Positions 23,951-32,126 of a stretch of 64,000 bases of DNA are shown piece after piece. A program made the position numbers and the translations under genes. Numbering within the stretch: the stretch's first letter is position 1; each line of letters starts with the position of its first letter. A model generated the notes under the pieces. The model was not told where the DNA came from, made no database searches, and saw only the letters and a list, made by a program, of their open reading frames with translations. Source of the DNA: Actinomyces bovis (lineage in GTDB: Bacteria > Actinomycetota > Actinomycetes > Actinomycetales > Actinomycetaceae); contig NZ_UAPQ01000008.1 in assembly GCF_900444995.1 (NCBI RefSeq), positions 62,001-126,000 on the forward strand, read 5' to 3'.

Positions 23951-25884
23951 GCTGCATAAAAAAAGACAGCTCCCGCGCCATGCCAGCAAAGGGAACTGCC
24001 TCATCCATATATGTGAATAATAACACGATTTCGCCCGTATATCAAGCGCCAGATGCGTCTACGGATGCGGACTGGAGGATGGGTCGTGGCTGTCCGTCTG
24101 GCAATCAAGGAGATGTCTACAATCCCGCCTATCTCTATGGTGGCGAGAACTATCACAAGGCACTGCACGACGCAGTGACCTGTGCCCTGCGTGCACGCGC
24201 AGGAAAGAGCCTGTCGGAGCTTTCCGAGGACGTGGTCAAGACCACAAACGACCTCATCAAGTGGGTTCGCATGAACGAGGCGCCGGACAACCCCGAACCG
24301 GGCAAGAGATACGGACGCAGCATCCGCAACTGGGCACTCGTCAAGAGCATCGACCCTGTGCAGGCGGCAGAGCTCGTGTTCGCGTGCGAGCGCATCCGCA
24401 TGGTGTGCACGAGGGAGACTATCGAGAAGGAGACGTCAGAGGGCGTGTTCGCCATGTACGGCTGGTCAGAGGGCATCTACCATGAGATTGGCGATGGGCA
24501 GATAGACGCATGGTGCCACGAGATAGCAGGCGCTGTGAACGGCAACTGGAAGAAGAACTTCGTCCAGAAGCTGCATGACATGGCGTCACGTCGCGAGAAC
24601 CGCGTTTGCGAGTGCGATGACCCAGACCTTGTCTTCATGGCAAACGGCATCTGGGACTACAGAAATGGTCTCCTGCTTGATTTTGACCCTGAGTTTGTGG
24701 CTCTTAGGAAGAGTGATACTGCCATTCCTGCCACAGAACCGCCTGTGCCCACGCATACGATGCCAGACGGCACCGTGATTGACTTCTGGCAGCTGCTGGA
24801 CTCCTACGTGCCGTATGAGGGCGGACGTGACCTTCTGGTCAAGGTGGCAGGGGCTGCACTTCGCAGTTACCACAACTGGCGTGTCATGGTGACCGTCTAC
24901 AACAAGACAGGGCACAACGGCAAGTCCACGTTCCTTGACCACCTGAAGGCACTGGTTGGCTACGACGGCTGCATGACATCGAGCCTAGCCCTGCTTGCAG
25001 GCGGTGGCGATGGTGGACGCTTCGGCGTGTCCAACATCGTCGGTGTCTCGCTCATCACGTGCGAGGATTCCGATACAGGTGCGTATCTGAAGGACAACTC
25101 ACGTCTGAAGTCCATCATCTCGCACGACGCCATAGGCGTAGAGCGAAAGAACAAGGGCGTGTTCGACTACACGCCGCACGCACTCATTGTCTGTGCGGCT
25201 AACGATATCCCCAAGACGAGGGACAAGGGCGACGCGTGGCTGGACAGGAACATCTACGTTCCGTTCACGGGTCAGTTCATTGGCAAGGCAGACGACAAGA
25301 CAATCCGCTCCGAGTGGGTGGTGTCTCGCGAGTTCTGCGAGTACATGGCCTATCAATCGCTCGTGAAGTGGGACAAGTATTACGAGCTTCCAGAGCCTGA
25401 GGAGGCCGTCCAGCTCAAGCGAGAGTGGGTGCTGGGCAACGATACGGTTGCTGAGTTCTGGGAGGACATCAAGGATGCCATTCCATCGGATTTCGTGCCT
25501 AACGATTATCTGTCCATGTGCTACGACTCATGGTTGGAATCGGAGCACAAGGGAATGCGGATGCAGATGAGCCGTAAGGCGTTCATTGCTCGCATAGCGG
25601 AGCTTGCTTGCGCTGACGGCGAGTGGATGCGGGACAAGACTGCGAGCGGCGACGTGCTCAAGACGAATTGTGAGAAGTGGTGCCCTGACCTGAGGGTCTA
25701 TAAGAAGGCGCAACGCTTTGACGACACAAGCGGATACATAGGGTTTGGCGGAAGACAGCGCGGATTCTACCGCACGAAGGTCTTCGAGTACTGCCGTGCC
25801 CACAGCACGACACCTGCCGACCTCGGGAGCGGCTACGAGGCCGTGAGGGCGTCGCTTGGGATTGTGAATCGAAATGACGATTGA
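23947..25884 (+). CDS. D5-type primase/helicase (replication initiator of the element)
   Basis: A 645-residue protein with ATG 23947 after GAGGAGGTGATATTTC. Residues about 190-300 resemble the D5_N domain (ANGIWDYRNGLLLDFDPEF). Residues 310-560 form a superfamily 3 helicase/AAA+ module: Walker A GHNGKST at 322-328, Walker B-like SLITCEDSD near 363, and LIVCAANDIPK near 415, the motif C/sensor Asn. A poxvirus D5_C-like winged region follows at the C-terminus. P4- and plasmid-type primases of this kind melt the origin. A catalytic prim-pol domain is not evident in the N-terminal 180 residues, so priming activity is doubtful. Confidence 0.85.
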   Translation: MSCIKKDSSRAMPAKGTASSIYVNNNTISPVYQAPDASTDADWRMGRGCPSGNQGDVYNPAYLYGGENYHKALHDAVTCALRARAGKSLSELSEDVVKTTNDLIKWVRMNEAPDNPEPGKRYGRSIRNWALVKSIDPVQAAELVFACERIRMVCTRETIEKETSEGVFAMYGWSEGIYHEIGDGQIDAWCHEIAGAVNGNWKKNFVQKLHDMASRRENRVCECDDPDLVFMANGIWDYRNGLLLDFDPEFVALRKSDTAIPATEPPVPTHTMPDGTVIDFWQLLDSYVPYEGGRDLLVKVAGAALRSYHNWRVMVTVYNKTGHNGKSTFLDHLKALVGYDGCMTSSLALLAGGGDGGRFGVSNIVGVSLITCEDSDTGAYLKDNSRLKSIISHDAIGVERKNKGVFDYTPHALIVCAANDIPKTRDKGDAWLDRNIYVPFTGQFIGKADDKTIRSEWVVSREFCEYMAYQSLVKWDKYYELPEPEEAVQLKREWVLGNDTVAEFWEDIKDAIPSDFVPNDYLSMCYDSWLESEHKGMRMQMSRKAFIARIAELACADGEWMRDKTASGDVLKTNCEKWCPDLRVYKKAQRFDDTSGYIGFGGRQRGFYRTKVFEYCRAHSTTPADLGSGYEAVRASLGIVNRNDD

Positions 25885-25905
25885 TTGGAAAGATGAGGTG
25901 GCGAT

Positions 25906-26232
25906 ATGAGAGATTTCGATGCGGAGCTGAAGAAGCTCCAAGAAAAAGCGAACGAGGTGCGCAAGGCAAAGACCATGGCGCAGCGAAGAGCCGATGAGAG
26001 GCTCGGGAAGGCACTCAGGGACATGTTCCCCGACGTGCCGGACGATGCCTCGATGCTTCGGGAGTACCTCGAAAACTGGAAGGATGCGCCTGTCGCTTGT
26101 CCTGAAGTTTCGGGTGCGACCGACACTGACGGGTATGCGTTCTCAGGCACGGAAGGTGGCGAGACAACATACGAGTCCAGCGGGGAGTTAAGAGGGGCGC
26201 AGCGCCCTCTTGGCCAGGAGACTTATCGCTAG
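25906..26232 (+). CDS. Small charged protein between primase and oriT region
   Basis: A 108-residue protein that starts after GAGGTGGCGAT. The first 60 residues are a strongly charged helix (FDAELKKLQEKANEVRKAKTMAQRRADERLGKAL), the rest is acidic and disordered. No family was recognised. Similar small proteins lie between replication and mobilization modules in other elements of this type. Its position ahead of the candidate oriT suggests a DNA-binding accessory, but nothing in the sequence proves it. Confidence 0.5.
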   Translation: MRDFDAELKKLQEKANEVRKAKTMAQRRADERLGKALRDMFPDVPDDASMLREYLENWKDAPVACPEVSGATDTDGYAFSGTEGGETTYESSGELRGAQRPLGQETYR

Positions 26233-26335
26233 ATAAGTCGGAGGGCAGATACTCGCACTTGACTACGACAATGTCTCGGTATGAGTGCGAGTAAGTCCTA
26301 CACGGCGGGGCTACCACGAAGGGAATGCCCCTGCC
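26221..26335. other. Candidate oriT upstream of the MobV relaxase
   Basis: Three inverted repeats lie side by side: ACTTATC/GATAAGT (26221-26238), TACTCGCACT/AGTGCGAGTA (26250-26293) and GGCGGGGC/GCCCCTGCC (26304-26335). MobV relaxases nick at hairpin-rich sites just ahead of their own gene (RSA type), and this is the only such cluster next to the relaxase. Nick site not identifiable by eye. Confidence 0.55.
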
Positions 26336-26375
26336 GAAAAATCATGAGAGACAAACGACGAAGGAGGTGTCGAAA

Positions 26376-27794
26376 ATGGGAATCAAGGTCGGCATGCCGA
26401 TGTTGAAATTGAAGAGAGGTGCCGCGAGCGGAAAGCACGCTGGTAGCCTCAGGGCGATAGCCATGGAGGCGGGAGAGGAGAGAGCGTCGAAGACGAAGAA
26501 TCTCGACCCGACGAGAAGCGACCTCAACCTCCATCTCGGACCCTACTCGAAGGGCTGGGATGCTACGCAGGCGATAGAGGAAGAGGTCGCAGATTACGAG
26601 ACGGAGTACAAGAAGACGTCGTACCTCGGGCGAGGCCTGAGGTCAGATGCGGCCGTGGCGATAGCGCTTATCGTCAAGCCCGACGGCGAGTGGATAAATT
26701 CTCAGACTCCAGAGGAGCAGGAGAGGTTCTTCTCTGACTCATACGACGTGTTGTGCGAGCTTGGCGTCGTGAAGGATAAGGACGTGCGCATGAGGGAACG
26801 CCACCACGACGAGGGAGCGCCTCACGAGCACATCATCTCGATGGCATACGACAAGGACGGAAAGCTGGCAGGCTCACGCGTCGTGAACCTGAAGACGTTC
26901 GCCAAGCTCAACCGCGACTATCCGAAGAAGATGCAGGAGAAGGGCTGGCCTGTTGACGAGCTGAAGGCGTATGACCCCGAGGCGGTCAAAGACATGACCG
27001 ACGACGAGAAGAGGGCATACAAGGAGGAGCACATCCAGAATAAGCAGACGAAGCGTCACGGTCTGTCGGCGAACGAGTATGCAGCCATGAAGGAAGCTGA
27101 GAAAGCGAATGCGCTGAGGCACGCTCTTGAGAGTGAGAACGAAAGGCTGCACGAGGAAGTGGAAGACAAGTACGACCATCTTGAAGGACTTCAGGATTAT
27201 ATGGAGCGCGAGAAGGAGCGGCTTAACGCTGAGGTTAACGAGATGATAGGCGACCTTGAGGACGTGCAGGAGCGAGTCGCGGACGCAGAGAATGAACTGG
27301 CAGAGCTTGAGCCGAAAAGGAAAAAAGCCAAGAAGGACATCGAGGACGCCGACAGGAAGAAGCATGATGTGTTCGAGGTGACATACGCACTCAGGAACGC
27401 CATGGGGACTCCTAATATATACGACGACGGTCAAATCATCGCGAATGCCAAAAGGTGGGCCGATGACCTGATAGCACGAGAGGACGAGATTGCCCGTCAG
27501 AAGGCCGAGAACGACCGCAGGGCGCGTCTGATTGCCGACAGGGCAAAACAGGTCGATGAGTTGATGAAAGACGCACAGGAGGTCGATTCTGCACCCTCAG
27601 GCTTTGCCGAATTCGTCATCGACAAGGTCAAGGAGAGGTACCCGAAATTCTATGCAAACTGCGAGAAGACATGGCAGGCGCTCCAGAAGAAGCGGGATAG
27701 CGTCAAGAACCGTGCACGCGATATCTCTCTGCGGTTTGGCGACCTGTTAGAGGCCGATGAGCACAAGTACGATGACGAGAGCCAGTATTACTAA
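26376..27794 (+). CDS. MobV-family relaxase (plasmid recombination enzyme type, TnpZ-like)
   Basis: The 472-residue reading starts at ATG 26376, with the strong ribosome site AAGGAGGTG; an in-frame ATG at 26325 has none. Residues 1-200 form the Mob_Pre domain, with the histidine motif RHHDEGAPHEHI near residue 150 (HxDE...PHxH), which holds the metal. It would nick one strand at oriT and pilot it through a host transfer system. Residues 230-400 are a long coiled coil (EKANALRHALESENERLHEEV). Without conjugation genes around it, transfer would need a helper element. Confidence 0.88.
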   Translation: MGIKVGMPMLKLKRGAASGKHAGSLRAIAMEAGEERASKTKNLDPTRSDLNLHLGPYSKGWDATQAIEEEVADYETEYKKTSYLGRGLRSDAAVAIALIVKPDGEWINSQTPEEQERFFSDSYDVLCELGVVKDKDVRMRERHHDEGAPHEHIISMAYDKDGKLAGSRVVNLKTFAKLNRDYPKKMQEKGWPVDELKAYDPEAVKDMTDDEKRAYKEEHIQNKQTKRHGLSANEYAAMKEAEKANALRHALESENERLHEEVEDKYDHLEGLQDYMEREKERLNAEVNEMIGDLEDVQERVADAENELAELEPKRKKAKKDIEDADRKKHDVFEVTYALRNAMGTPNIYDDGQIIANAKRWADDLIAREDEIARQKAENDRRARLIADRAKQVDELMKDAQEVDSAPSGFAEFVIDKVKERYPKFYANCEKTWQALQKKRDSVKNRARDISLRFGDLLEADEHKYDDESQYY

Positions 27795-27879
27795 GACTTA
27801 CATAAGATTTATTGCATACAGAGTCATTCCATGGCACAATAAACTTATGTATATGAGCGATTTATGTCTGGCGGTTCCG

Positions 27880-28071
27880 ATGGAAGATGGCAACAAGAAA
27901 GAGAAGCGCGTGTCCGTGTCCATATCGCTCACGGACAGTGAGCGTGATGAACTCAGGGGCTGTGCCGAGAAGTACGGCCTCTCTCTGTCTGCGTTCCTGC
28001 GCCTTGCGGCGAAGGAGTATGTGGACAATCATACAGGCGTTAGAACAGATAACAAAAATCAGGAGGACTAA
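27880..28071 (+). CDS. Ribbon-helix-helix protein (MobC/CopG-like)
   Basis: The likely 63-residue reading starts at ATG 27880; the frame extends back to 27757 inside the relaxase gene, with further ATGs at 27847 and 27853. KRVSVSISLTDSERDELRGCAEKYGLSLSAFLRLAAKEYV is a ribbon-helix-helix fold: a strand that binds the DNA groove, then two helices. Such proteins serve as relaxosome accessories (MobC) or copy-number regulators. It sits between relaxase and the nuclease-like gene. A specific role cannot be told from sequence. Confidence 0.7.
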   Translation: MEDGNKKEKRVSVSISLTDSERDELRGCAEKYGLSLSAFLRLAAKEYVDNHTGVRTDNKNQED

Positions 28072-28073
28072 TT

Positions 28074-28844
28074 ATGGGATGTTCTGTAACACAACGTATT
28101 AAGCAAGTAAAACAGCCAAGGGGCGGTTATATCAAGCCAAAGGAGTTCAAACCCGAGTCTTTAGGCGATGGCGCAGAGGCATTGAATCCAGAGGAGAATG
28201 TCCATGCAAGCCTAATGGGCTTGGCGGTTGATTATATGACTCGCTTCATGTCGGGAGCGTCTGCAGAAGATGCTTTCAAGATTTCGATGATGGGAGCGCA
28301 ACTCGTAGGAGAAGGCACTAAGGCTTTGAAGATGATGGCGGGCATTAAGGGCCTTGACGATGCTTCCCTCACGAATGCTTTGAAGTTGTCAGGATTCGAC
28401 GTCTGTTTCCGTGCCGGAATCATGGGCTATAAACCAGTTGATGAAATCAATCCTGATAAGTCGACAATTCAGAACGTAAGAACGATGGTCGAACGCTCGC
28501 TCCATTTCCTTGAGGTCTATGGTCCCAAAATACTCGATGGATTTACATTCGAGGGTGGATATACGGATACCGTAAGTACGGGAGACGGTGATTTCACGAC
28601 TTCGGATACTCTCTGGGATTTCAAGGTGTCAAAGATGCCCATGAAGAAGGAGCATACGCTTCAGCTGCTCATGTACTGGCGCATGGGGCTTCATTCAATT
28701 CATCCAGAATTCCAAGGTATCAAGTATCTGGGCATCTATAATCCTCGTCTTAATGAGGTTTGTCGAATCGCCGTTGATGACATACCCGATGACGTGATTA
28801 CCGAAGTCGAGACGGGAGTAATAGGCTACGGTGTGGAGGGATGA
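28074..28844 (+). CDS. PD-(D/E)XK-like nuclease-fold protein
   Basis: A 256-residue protein after the ribosome site AGGAGG. The N-terminal half is helical. The C-terminal half carries GYTDTVSTGDGDFTTSD, then TLWDFKVSKM, then a helix with KEHTLQLLMYWRMGLHS, and KYLGIYNPR. This Asp - (x)n - DxK - helix with Gln order matches the PD-(D/E)XK core as in RecB-like nucleases. The active site would be the Asp in GDGDF and the Asp/Lys in WDFK. It overlaps the recombinase start by four bases. It might process the element's DNA or act in defence. Both roles are inference. Confidence 0.6.
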   Translation: MGCSVTQRIKQVKQPRGGYIKPKEFKPESLGDGAEALNPEENVHASLMGLAVDYMTRFMSGASAEDAFKISMMGAQLVGEGTKALKMMAGIKGLDDASLTNALKLSGFDVCFRAGIMGYKPVDEINPDKSTIQNVRTMVERSLHFLEVYGPKILDGFTFEGGYTDTVSTGDGDFTTSDTLWDFKVSKMPMKKEHTLQLLMYWRMGLHSIHPEFQGIKYLGIYNPRLNEVCRIAVDDIPDDVITEVETGVIGYGVEG

Positions 28845-30478
28845 CAAGGCAGAAGAAGTTTAAGCCGAACGACAACAACCTCGCCATAGCCTACTACCGA
28901 TTCTCGTCGCACAGCCAGAACGAGGCCTCCATCGACCAGCAGAGGGAGCAGGCGCAGGCGTTCGCCGAGGCGCACGGATACCACATAGTCAAGGAGTACG
29001 AGGATGCCGCCATGTCAGGAACGACGAGCGACCGTCCTCAGTACCAGCTCATGCTCTCCGAGGTGGGCACGATAAGGCCAGCCGTCCTCATCCTGTGGAA
29101 GACGGACAGGCTGGGGCGTGACCGCTACGAGCTAGCGGACGCCAAGCGCAGGATTCGAGACGCTGGCTGCCGCGTCTGCCTCATCGCGGAGCCTACACCC
29201 GACGACTCGCCGGAGTCGGTCCTCATGGAGACGATGATGGAGGGCATGGCAGAGTTCTACTCAAGGCAGCTGTCGCAGAACATCAGGCGCGGCATGACCT
29301 ACAACGCGGAGCACGCCCTCTACAACGGACACAAGGTGTGGGGATACGGCGTGGACGATGAGAAGCACTACGTGGTGGATGACTCTGTTGCCCCTTTCGT
29401 GCTGGACATGTTCACGCGCTATGCCGACGGAGAGGCGATGCAGTCCATTTGCGACGATTTCAACGCTAAAGGGCTTCGGACGATGCGCGGTGCGCTCTTT
29501 GGCGTCAAGACCATGAACAAGCTGCTCAAGAACAGGGCATATATCGGCGAGTATCGCCACGGCGGCGTCACCGTCGAGGGCGGCATGCCCCAGATTGTAG
29601 ACGAGGAGCTGTTCGACAGGGCGCAGAGGAGGCTTGCCGAGAACAAGCGCAACGGCTCAAGGAGAAAGGCGAGCGCACAGGCGCAGGATGCGCCGCGCTA
29701 CTGGCTTACGGGCAAGCTCTATTGCGGCGAGTGCGGAGGCTCCATGCAGGGAGTCTCTGGCACGAGCAAGACGGGAGCCAAGCACTATTACTACTACTGC
29801 AAGGAGCAGAGGGCGAAGAGGTGCACGAAGAGACCCGTGCGCAAGGAGTGGATAGAGGACGCCGTCACGGGCGTTCTCAAAGGGCTGCTGGACGACAGCG
29901 AGAATCTCGCATCCATCGCCGTTGACGCGGCAAAGTATTATGAGGATAATTACAAGAGCACCGAGTATCTCTCCAGTCTTGAGCAGCAGCGCAGGGACGT
30001 TGAGAAAGGGCTTGCCAACTTCGTCAAGGCGATAGAGGCGGGAATATTCAACGAGGCCACGCAGAGGCGCATGGCAGAGCTTCAGGAGCGCAAGGATGCC
30101 CTGAACGACGCCATAGAGGCTGAGACGGTCAGGCAGTCGCTCTTCGAGGACGAGCACTCGATAAAAGCGTACTTCGCTAGGTTCCTTCATGCAGACTTCG
30201 ACAATCCAGAAGTGAGGGATTCCGTTCTGGAATACTTTGTCGACAAAATCTACCTGCATGAAGACAGGCTCGTGGTGACGTCTTGGTACTCGGAGGACAA
30301 TCGCGAGGTTCCTATGGAGGTGCTGAACGGGGAGACGGAAGACCCTTTTGCTGAAGGGGAAGCCGTCAAGTTCGATTGCTTCCCCTTTGAGTCCACTAAG
30401 TGCCTGCTGGCGTTGATATACTCACGCGCCAGCAGGCACGTTGTTGTGTTCTTGTGCCATTTTGGGCCCTGCGAGTGA
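28841..30478 (+). CDS. Large serine recombinase (integrase/excisionase)
   Basis: A 545-residue protein. Residues 14-155 are the resolvase catalytic domain: AIAYYRFSSHSQ places the nucleophile at Ser22, with the conserved Arg residues in WKTDRLGRDRYELADAKR. Residues 170-280 are the Recombinase domain, residues 295-350 a zinc ribbon (LYCGECGGSMQG ... YYCKEQRAKRC), then a coiled coil to about 460. It should catalyse integration and excision of the element. The gene overlaps the upstream gene by 4 bases and stands at the right boundary, as in Tn4451-like elements. The last 60 residues include a hairpin-coding stretch (30400-30439). Confidence 0.92.
   Translation: MTRQKKFKPNDNNLAIAYYRFSSHSQNEASIDQQREQAQAFAEAHGYHIVKEYEDAAMSGTTSDRPQYQLMLSEVGTIRPAVLILWKTDRLGRDRYELADAKRRIRDAGCRVCLIAEPTPDDSPESVLMETMMEGMAEFYSRQLSQNIRRGMTYNAEHALYNGHKVWGYGVDDEKHYVVDDSVAPFVLDMFTRYADGEAMQSICDDFNAKGLRTMRGALFGVKTMNKLLKNRAYIGEYRHGGVTVEGGMPQIVDEELFDRAQRRLAENKRNGSRRKASAQAQDAPRYWLTGKLYCGECGGSMQGVSGTSKTGAKHYYYYCKEQRAKRCTKRPVRKEWIEDAVTGVLKGLLDDSENLASIAVDAAKYYEDNYKSTEYLSSLEQQRRDVEKGLANFVKAIEAGIFNEATQRRMAELQERKDALNDAIEAETVRQSLFEDEHSIKAYFARFLHADFDNPEVRDSVLEYFVDKIYLHEDRLVVTSWYSEDNREVPMEVLNGETEDPFAEGEAVKFDCFPFESTKCLLALIYSRASRHVVVFLCHFGPCE
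30400..30439. repeat. 13-bp inverted repeat inside the end of the recombinase gene
   Basis: GTGCCTGCTGGCG at 30400-30412 and CGCCAGCAGGCAC at 30427-30439 are perfect inverted copies with a 14-base loop. They lie 40 bases before the stop codon at the presumed right end. It may be a terminator that overlaps coding sequence, or mark the element border. Confidence 0.5.
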
Positions 30479-30553
30479 GAGTTCGCGATTTCGGGGCAAA
30501 ACACCTAGTCATAGCGTTTCGATGCGCGCGAGAGCTGCTGTGTCGCCGAGTTC

Positions 30554-30590
30554 TTGACTCTGACATCGTGTGAGAGGTCATGCTGGATGC
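30554..30590 (+). promoter_or_regulatory. Promoter with MerR-type 19-bp spacer and dyad, before a leaderless start
   Basis: TTGACT at 30554-30559 and CATGCT at 30579-30584 are separated by 19 bases. Inside the spacer lies the dyad TGACATC (30561-30567) / GAGGTCA (30574-30580), one mismatch. A long spacer with central dyad is typical of MerR-controlled promoters. Transcription would begin about at ATG 30591, giving a leaderless message. Confidence 0.5.
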
Positions 30591-31415
30591 ATGACCGAGA
30601 CCACCAACCTGATGTCGATCGGGGAGTTCAGCTCACTGACCCGACTGTCGGTACGCATGCTTCGTCACTACGACGCGCACGGCGTCCTAGTGCCCGCCGA
30701 TGTCGATCCATGGACTGGGTATCGCCGCTACGCCCCGCACCAGTTGCGAGATGCGGCTGATATTCGCAACCTTCGCGATGTTGGGTTTGGCGTCTCTGCA
30801 ATCTCGGCTCTGCTCGCTGCCCGTGGTACTCCGGCTTGGCTTGCTGCGTTGGAGCTCCAGCGCGACTCGCTGGTCGATGAATCGCGCGCGGCCCAGTCTC
30901 GGCTGGCGCTCATCACCCGACTTATTCAAGGAGAATCCAGCATGTCCATTTCCATCGACCGCCGCGTCGTCCCCGCCATGACCATCGTCGCCCTGCGCGA
31001 CATCATCCCCGCCTATGCCGACGAGCACCTGCTCTGGCAGCGCATGATGCCCGAGGTGACTCGCCAGCAGATCACGCCGATTGGCCCCTATGGCGTCATT
31101 GAGCATCATGACGAGTTCACAGAGCATGACGTCGATGAGGAGATCTTCATTCCTGTCGCCCCGGGGACGACCGCGGTGGCTCCGTTGGTGATCCACGAGT
31201 TGCCTGAGCGTGAGTGCTTGGTTGCGCGTGTTGTTGGGCCATATGAGCGGATTTCGCAGGCCTATGACTGCATGAGTGAGTGGCTGGCAGCTTGGGGGCT
31301 ACGTCTGTTGCGCGATGGGACGCTCGCTTCGCGTGCCTTCAACCTGTACCTGAACACGCCTGAGGAGGTGTCCGCTGACGAGCTGGTGACCGAGGCATAC
31401 ATGCCGCTGGCCTAG
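30591..31415 (+). CDS. MerR-family regulator with GyrI-like effector domain
   Basis: The 274-residue reading starts at ATG 30591; GTG 30570 is an alternative that lacks a ribosome site. Residues 5-75 are a MerR winged helix (SIGEFSSLTRLSVRMLRHYDAHGVLVPADVDPWTGYRRY). Residues 80-112 are the dimer helix. Residues 118-270 are a GyrI/BmrR-like small-molecule binding domain (RRVVPAMTIVALRDIIPAY ... EECLVARVVGPYERISQAY-type pattern). Such proteins sense hydrophobic drugs and activate transporters. No transporter lies next to it; only a recombinase remnant follows. It may control its own promoter. Confidence 0.85.
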   Translation: MTETTNLMSIGEFSSLTRLSVRMLRHYDAHGVLVPADVDPWTGYRRYAPHQLRDAADIRNLRDVGFGVSAISALLAARGTPAWLAALELQRDSLVDESRAAQSRLALITRLIQGESSMSISIDRRVVPAMTIVALRDIIPAYADEHLLWQRMMPEVTRQQITPIGPYGVIEHHDEFTEHDVDEEIFIPVAPGTTAVAPLVIHELPERECLVARVVGPYERISQAYDCMSEWLAAWGLRLLRDGTLASRAFNLYLNTPEEVSADELVTEAYMPLA

Positions 31416-31454
31416 CTAGCGACACCTTCGAGGAGCATCTTTGACGATGCCAGC

Positions 31455-31485
31455 CCGCCCCTGATGAATTGAGATTCAGGGGCGG
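31455..31485 (+). terminator. Hairpin after the MerR gene
   Basis: CCGCCCCTGA at 31455-31464 pairs with TCAGGGGCGG at 31476-31485 around 11 bases; outer bases also pair in part. It separates the MerR gene from the opposite-strand remnant. No T-run. Confidence 0.6.
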
Positions 31486-31551
31486 ACTTGGCGTGTACGG
31501 GGGGCGGAGGACACTCCCCGAGGATTTGCACGACATTTTCCGTTGTGTGTG

Positions 31552-32124
31552 TCAGTCCTCGACGCTGATCCTCGTCCCGTCTTTGAACACGACGGTGGTC
31601 TGTCCGTCGGGGGTGATTTCGATGTTTTGGCAGAGGACGTGGTAGGTGGCGGGGTTGAACTCGCCAGCCGACTCCAGCCTCGTGAGGGCGCTGCGGTAGT
31701 TGGTCAGGTCGGCGTGGAGTCGTTGGCGGTGGGTGATCTCCATCCCGGTGCCTGCGAGCTGGTCGACGGCTTGCTGGTGTTGGGTTTCGAGCTGGGCGAA
31801 GTGCTGCTGGTAGGCGTGCTGGTCCTGGACCCGGGTGGTGTTGTCGGCGATCGCGTCTTCCATCATCCGGGCGATCACGTCGATCGCGGCGCGCTCCTGC
31901 ACCGCCTGAGCCTCCAGCTCGGTGGTGTTGCAGAGGGTGGTGTGGAGCAGGTCCCAGTCGATCAGGTCCCGCCGCTGGATGAGTTTGGCGAGGGCGGTTT
32001 GGAAGACCTGCTCGAGTTGCTGGTCGTGTAGGACTGGCAGCCTGGTTGAGTGTGGGGTGCGGTATCTGCCTCTGGCTGGAATGACGAAACTTCGATTTGA
32101 AGAATGACGAACTGTAGACTTCAT
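31552..32124 (-). pseudogene. C-terminal remnant of a large serine recombinase
   Basis: The 190-residue reverse-strand frame lacks the resolvase and recombinase domains. What is left resembles the C-terminal region after the zinc ribbon: LPVLHDQQLEQVFQTALAKL, a coiled coil (QHFAQLETQHQQAVDQLAGTGMEITHRQRLHADL) and a final strand EITPDGQTTVVFKDGTRISVED, the usual 'F.dG..i' end of recombinases. The first 30 residues come from unrelated sequence. It is not a copy of the recombinase at 28841. It implies that another element was once integrated here and has decayed. Confidence 0.65.
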
Positions 32125-32126
32125 GT

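Larger units (their letters stand above)
22730..30480. mobile_element. Integrative mobilizable element (serine recombinase, MobV relaxase, D5 primase)
   Basis: Between the ssrA terminator and the MerR gene lies a block that differs from the host in composition (AT-rich 22900-23700) and gene content. It has an iteron-like origin, an HTH protein, D5 primase/helicase, a MobV relaxase with candidate oriT, an RHH protein, a nuclease-like gene and, at the right end, a large serine recombinase. No conjugation genes are present, so it must borrow a type IV system. TnpX/TnpZ of Tn4451 is the closest known plan: a large serine recombinase plus a MobV relaxase. Codon use suggests a donor outside Actinomycetaceae, perhaps a coriobacterium (inference). 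The exact ends could not be set; the boundaries given are approximate. Confidence 0.8.

Noticed and set aside
22549-30600. Integration of the element in the tmRNA 3' end
   Set aside because: The ssrA 3' end is intact, but I found no second copy of its last bases near the right end of the element, and the recombinase is of the serine type, which rarely uses tRNA-like sites.
31543-32031. 162-residue plus-strand frame over the recombinase remnant
   Set aside because: Val/Gly/Leu-rich shadow of the reverse-strand remnant, without ribosome site or domain.
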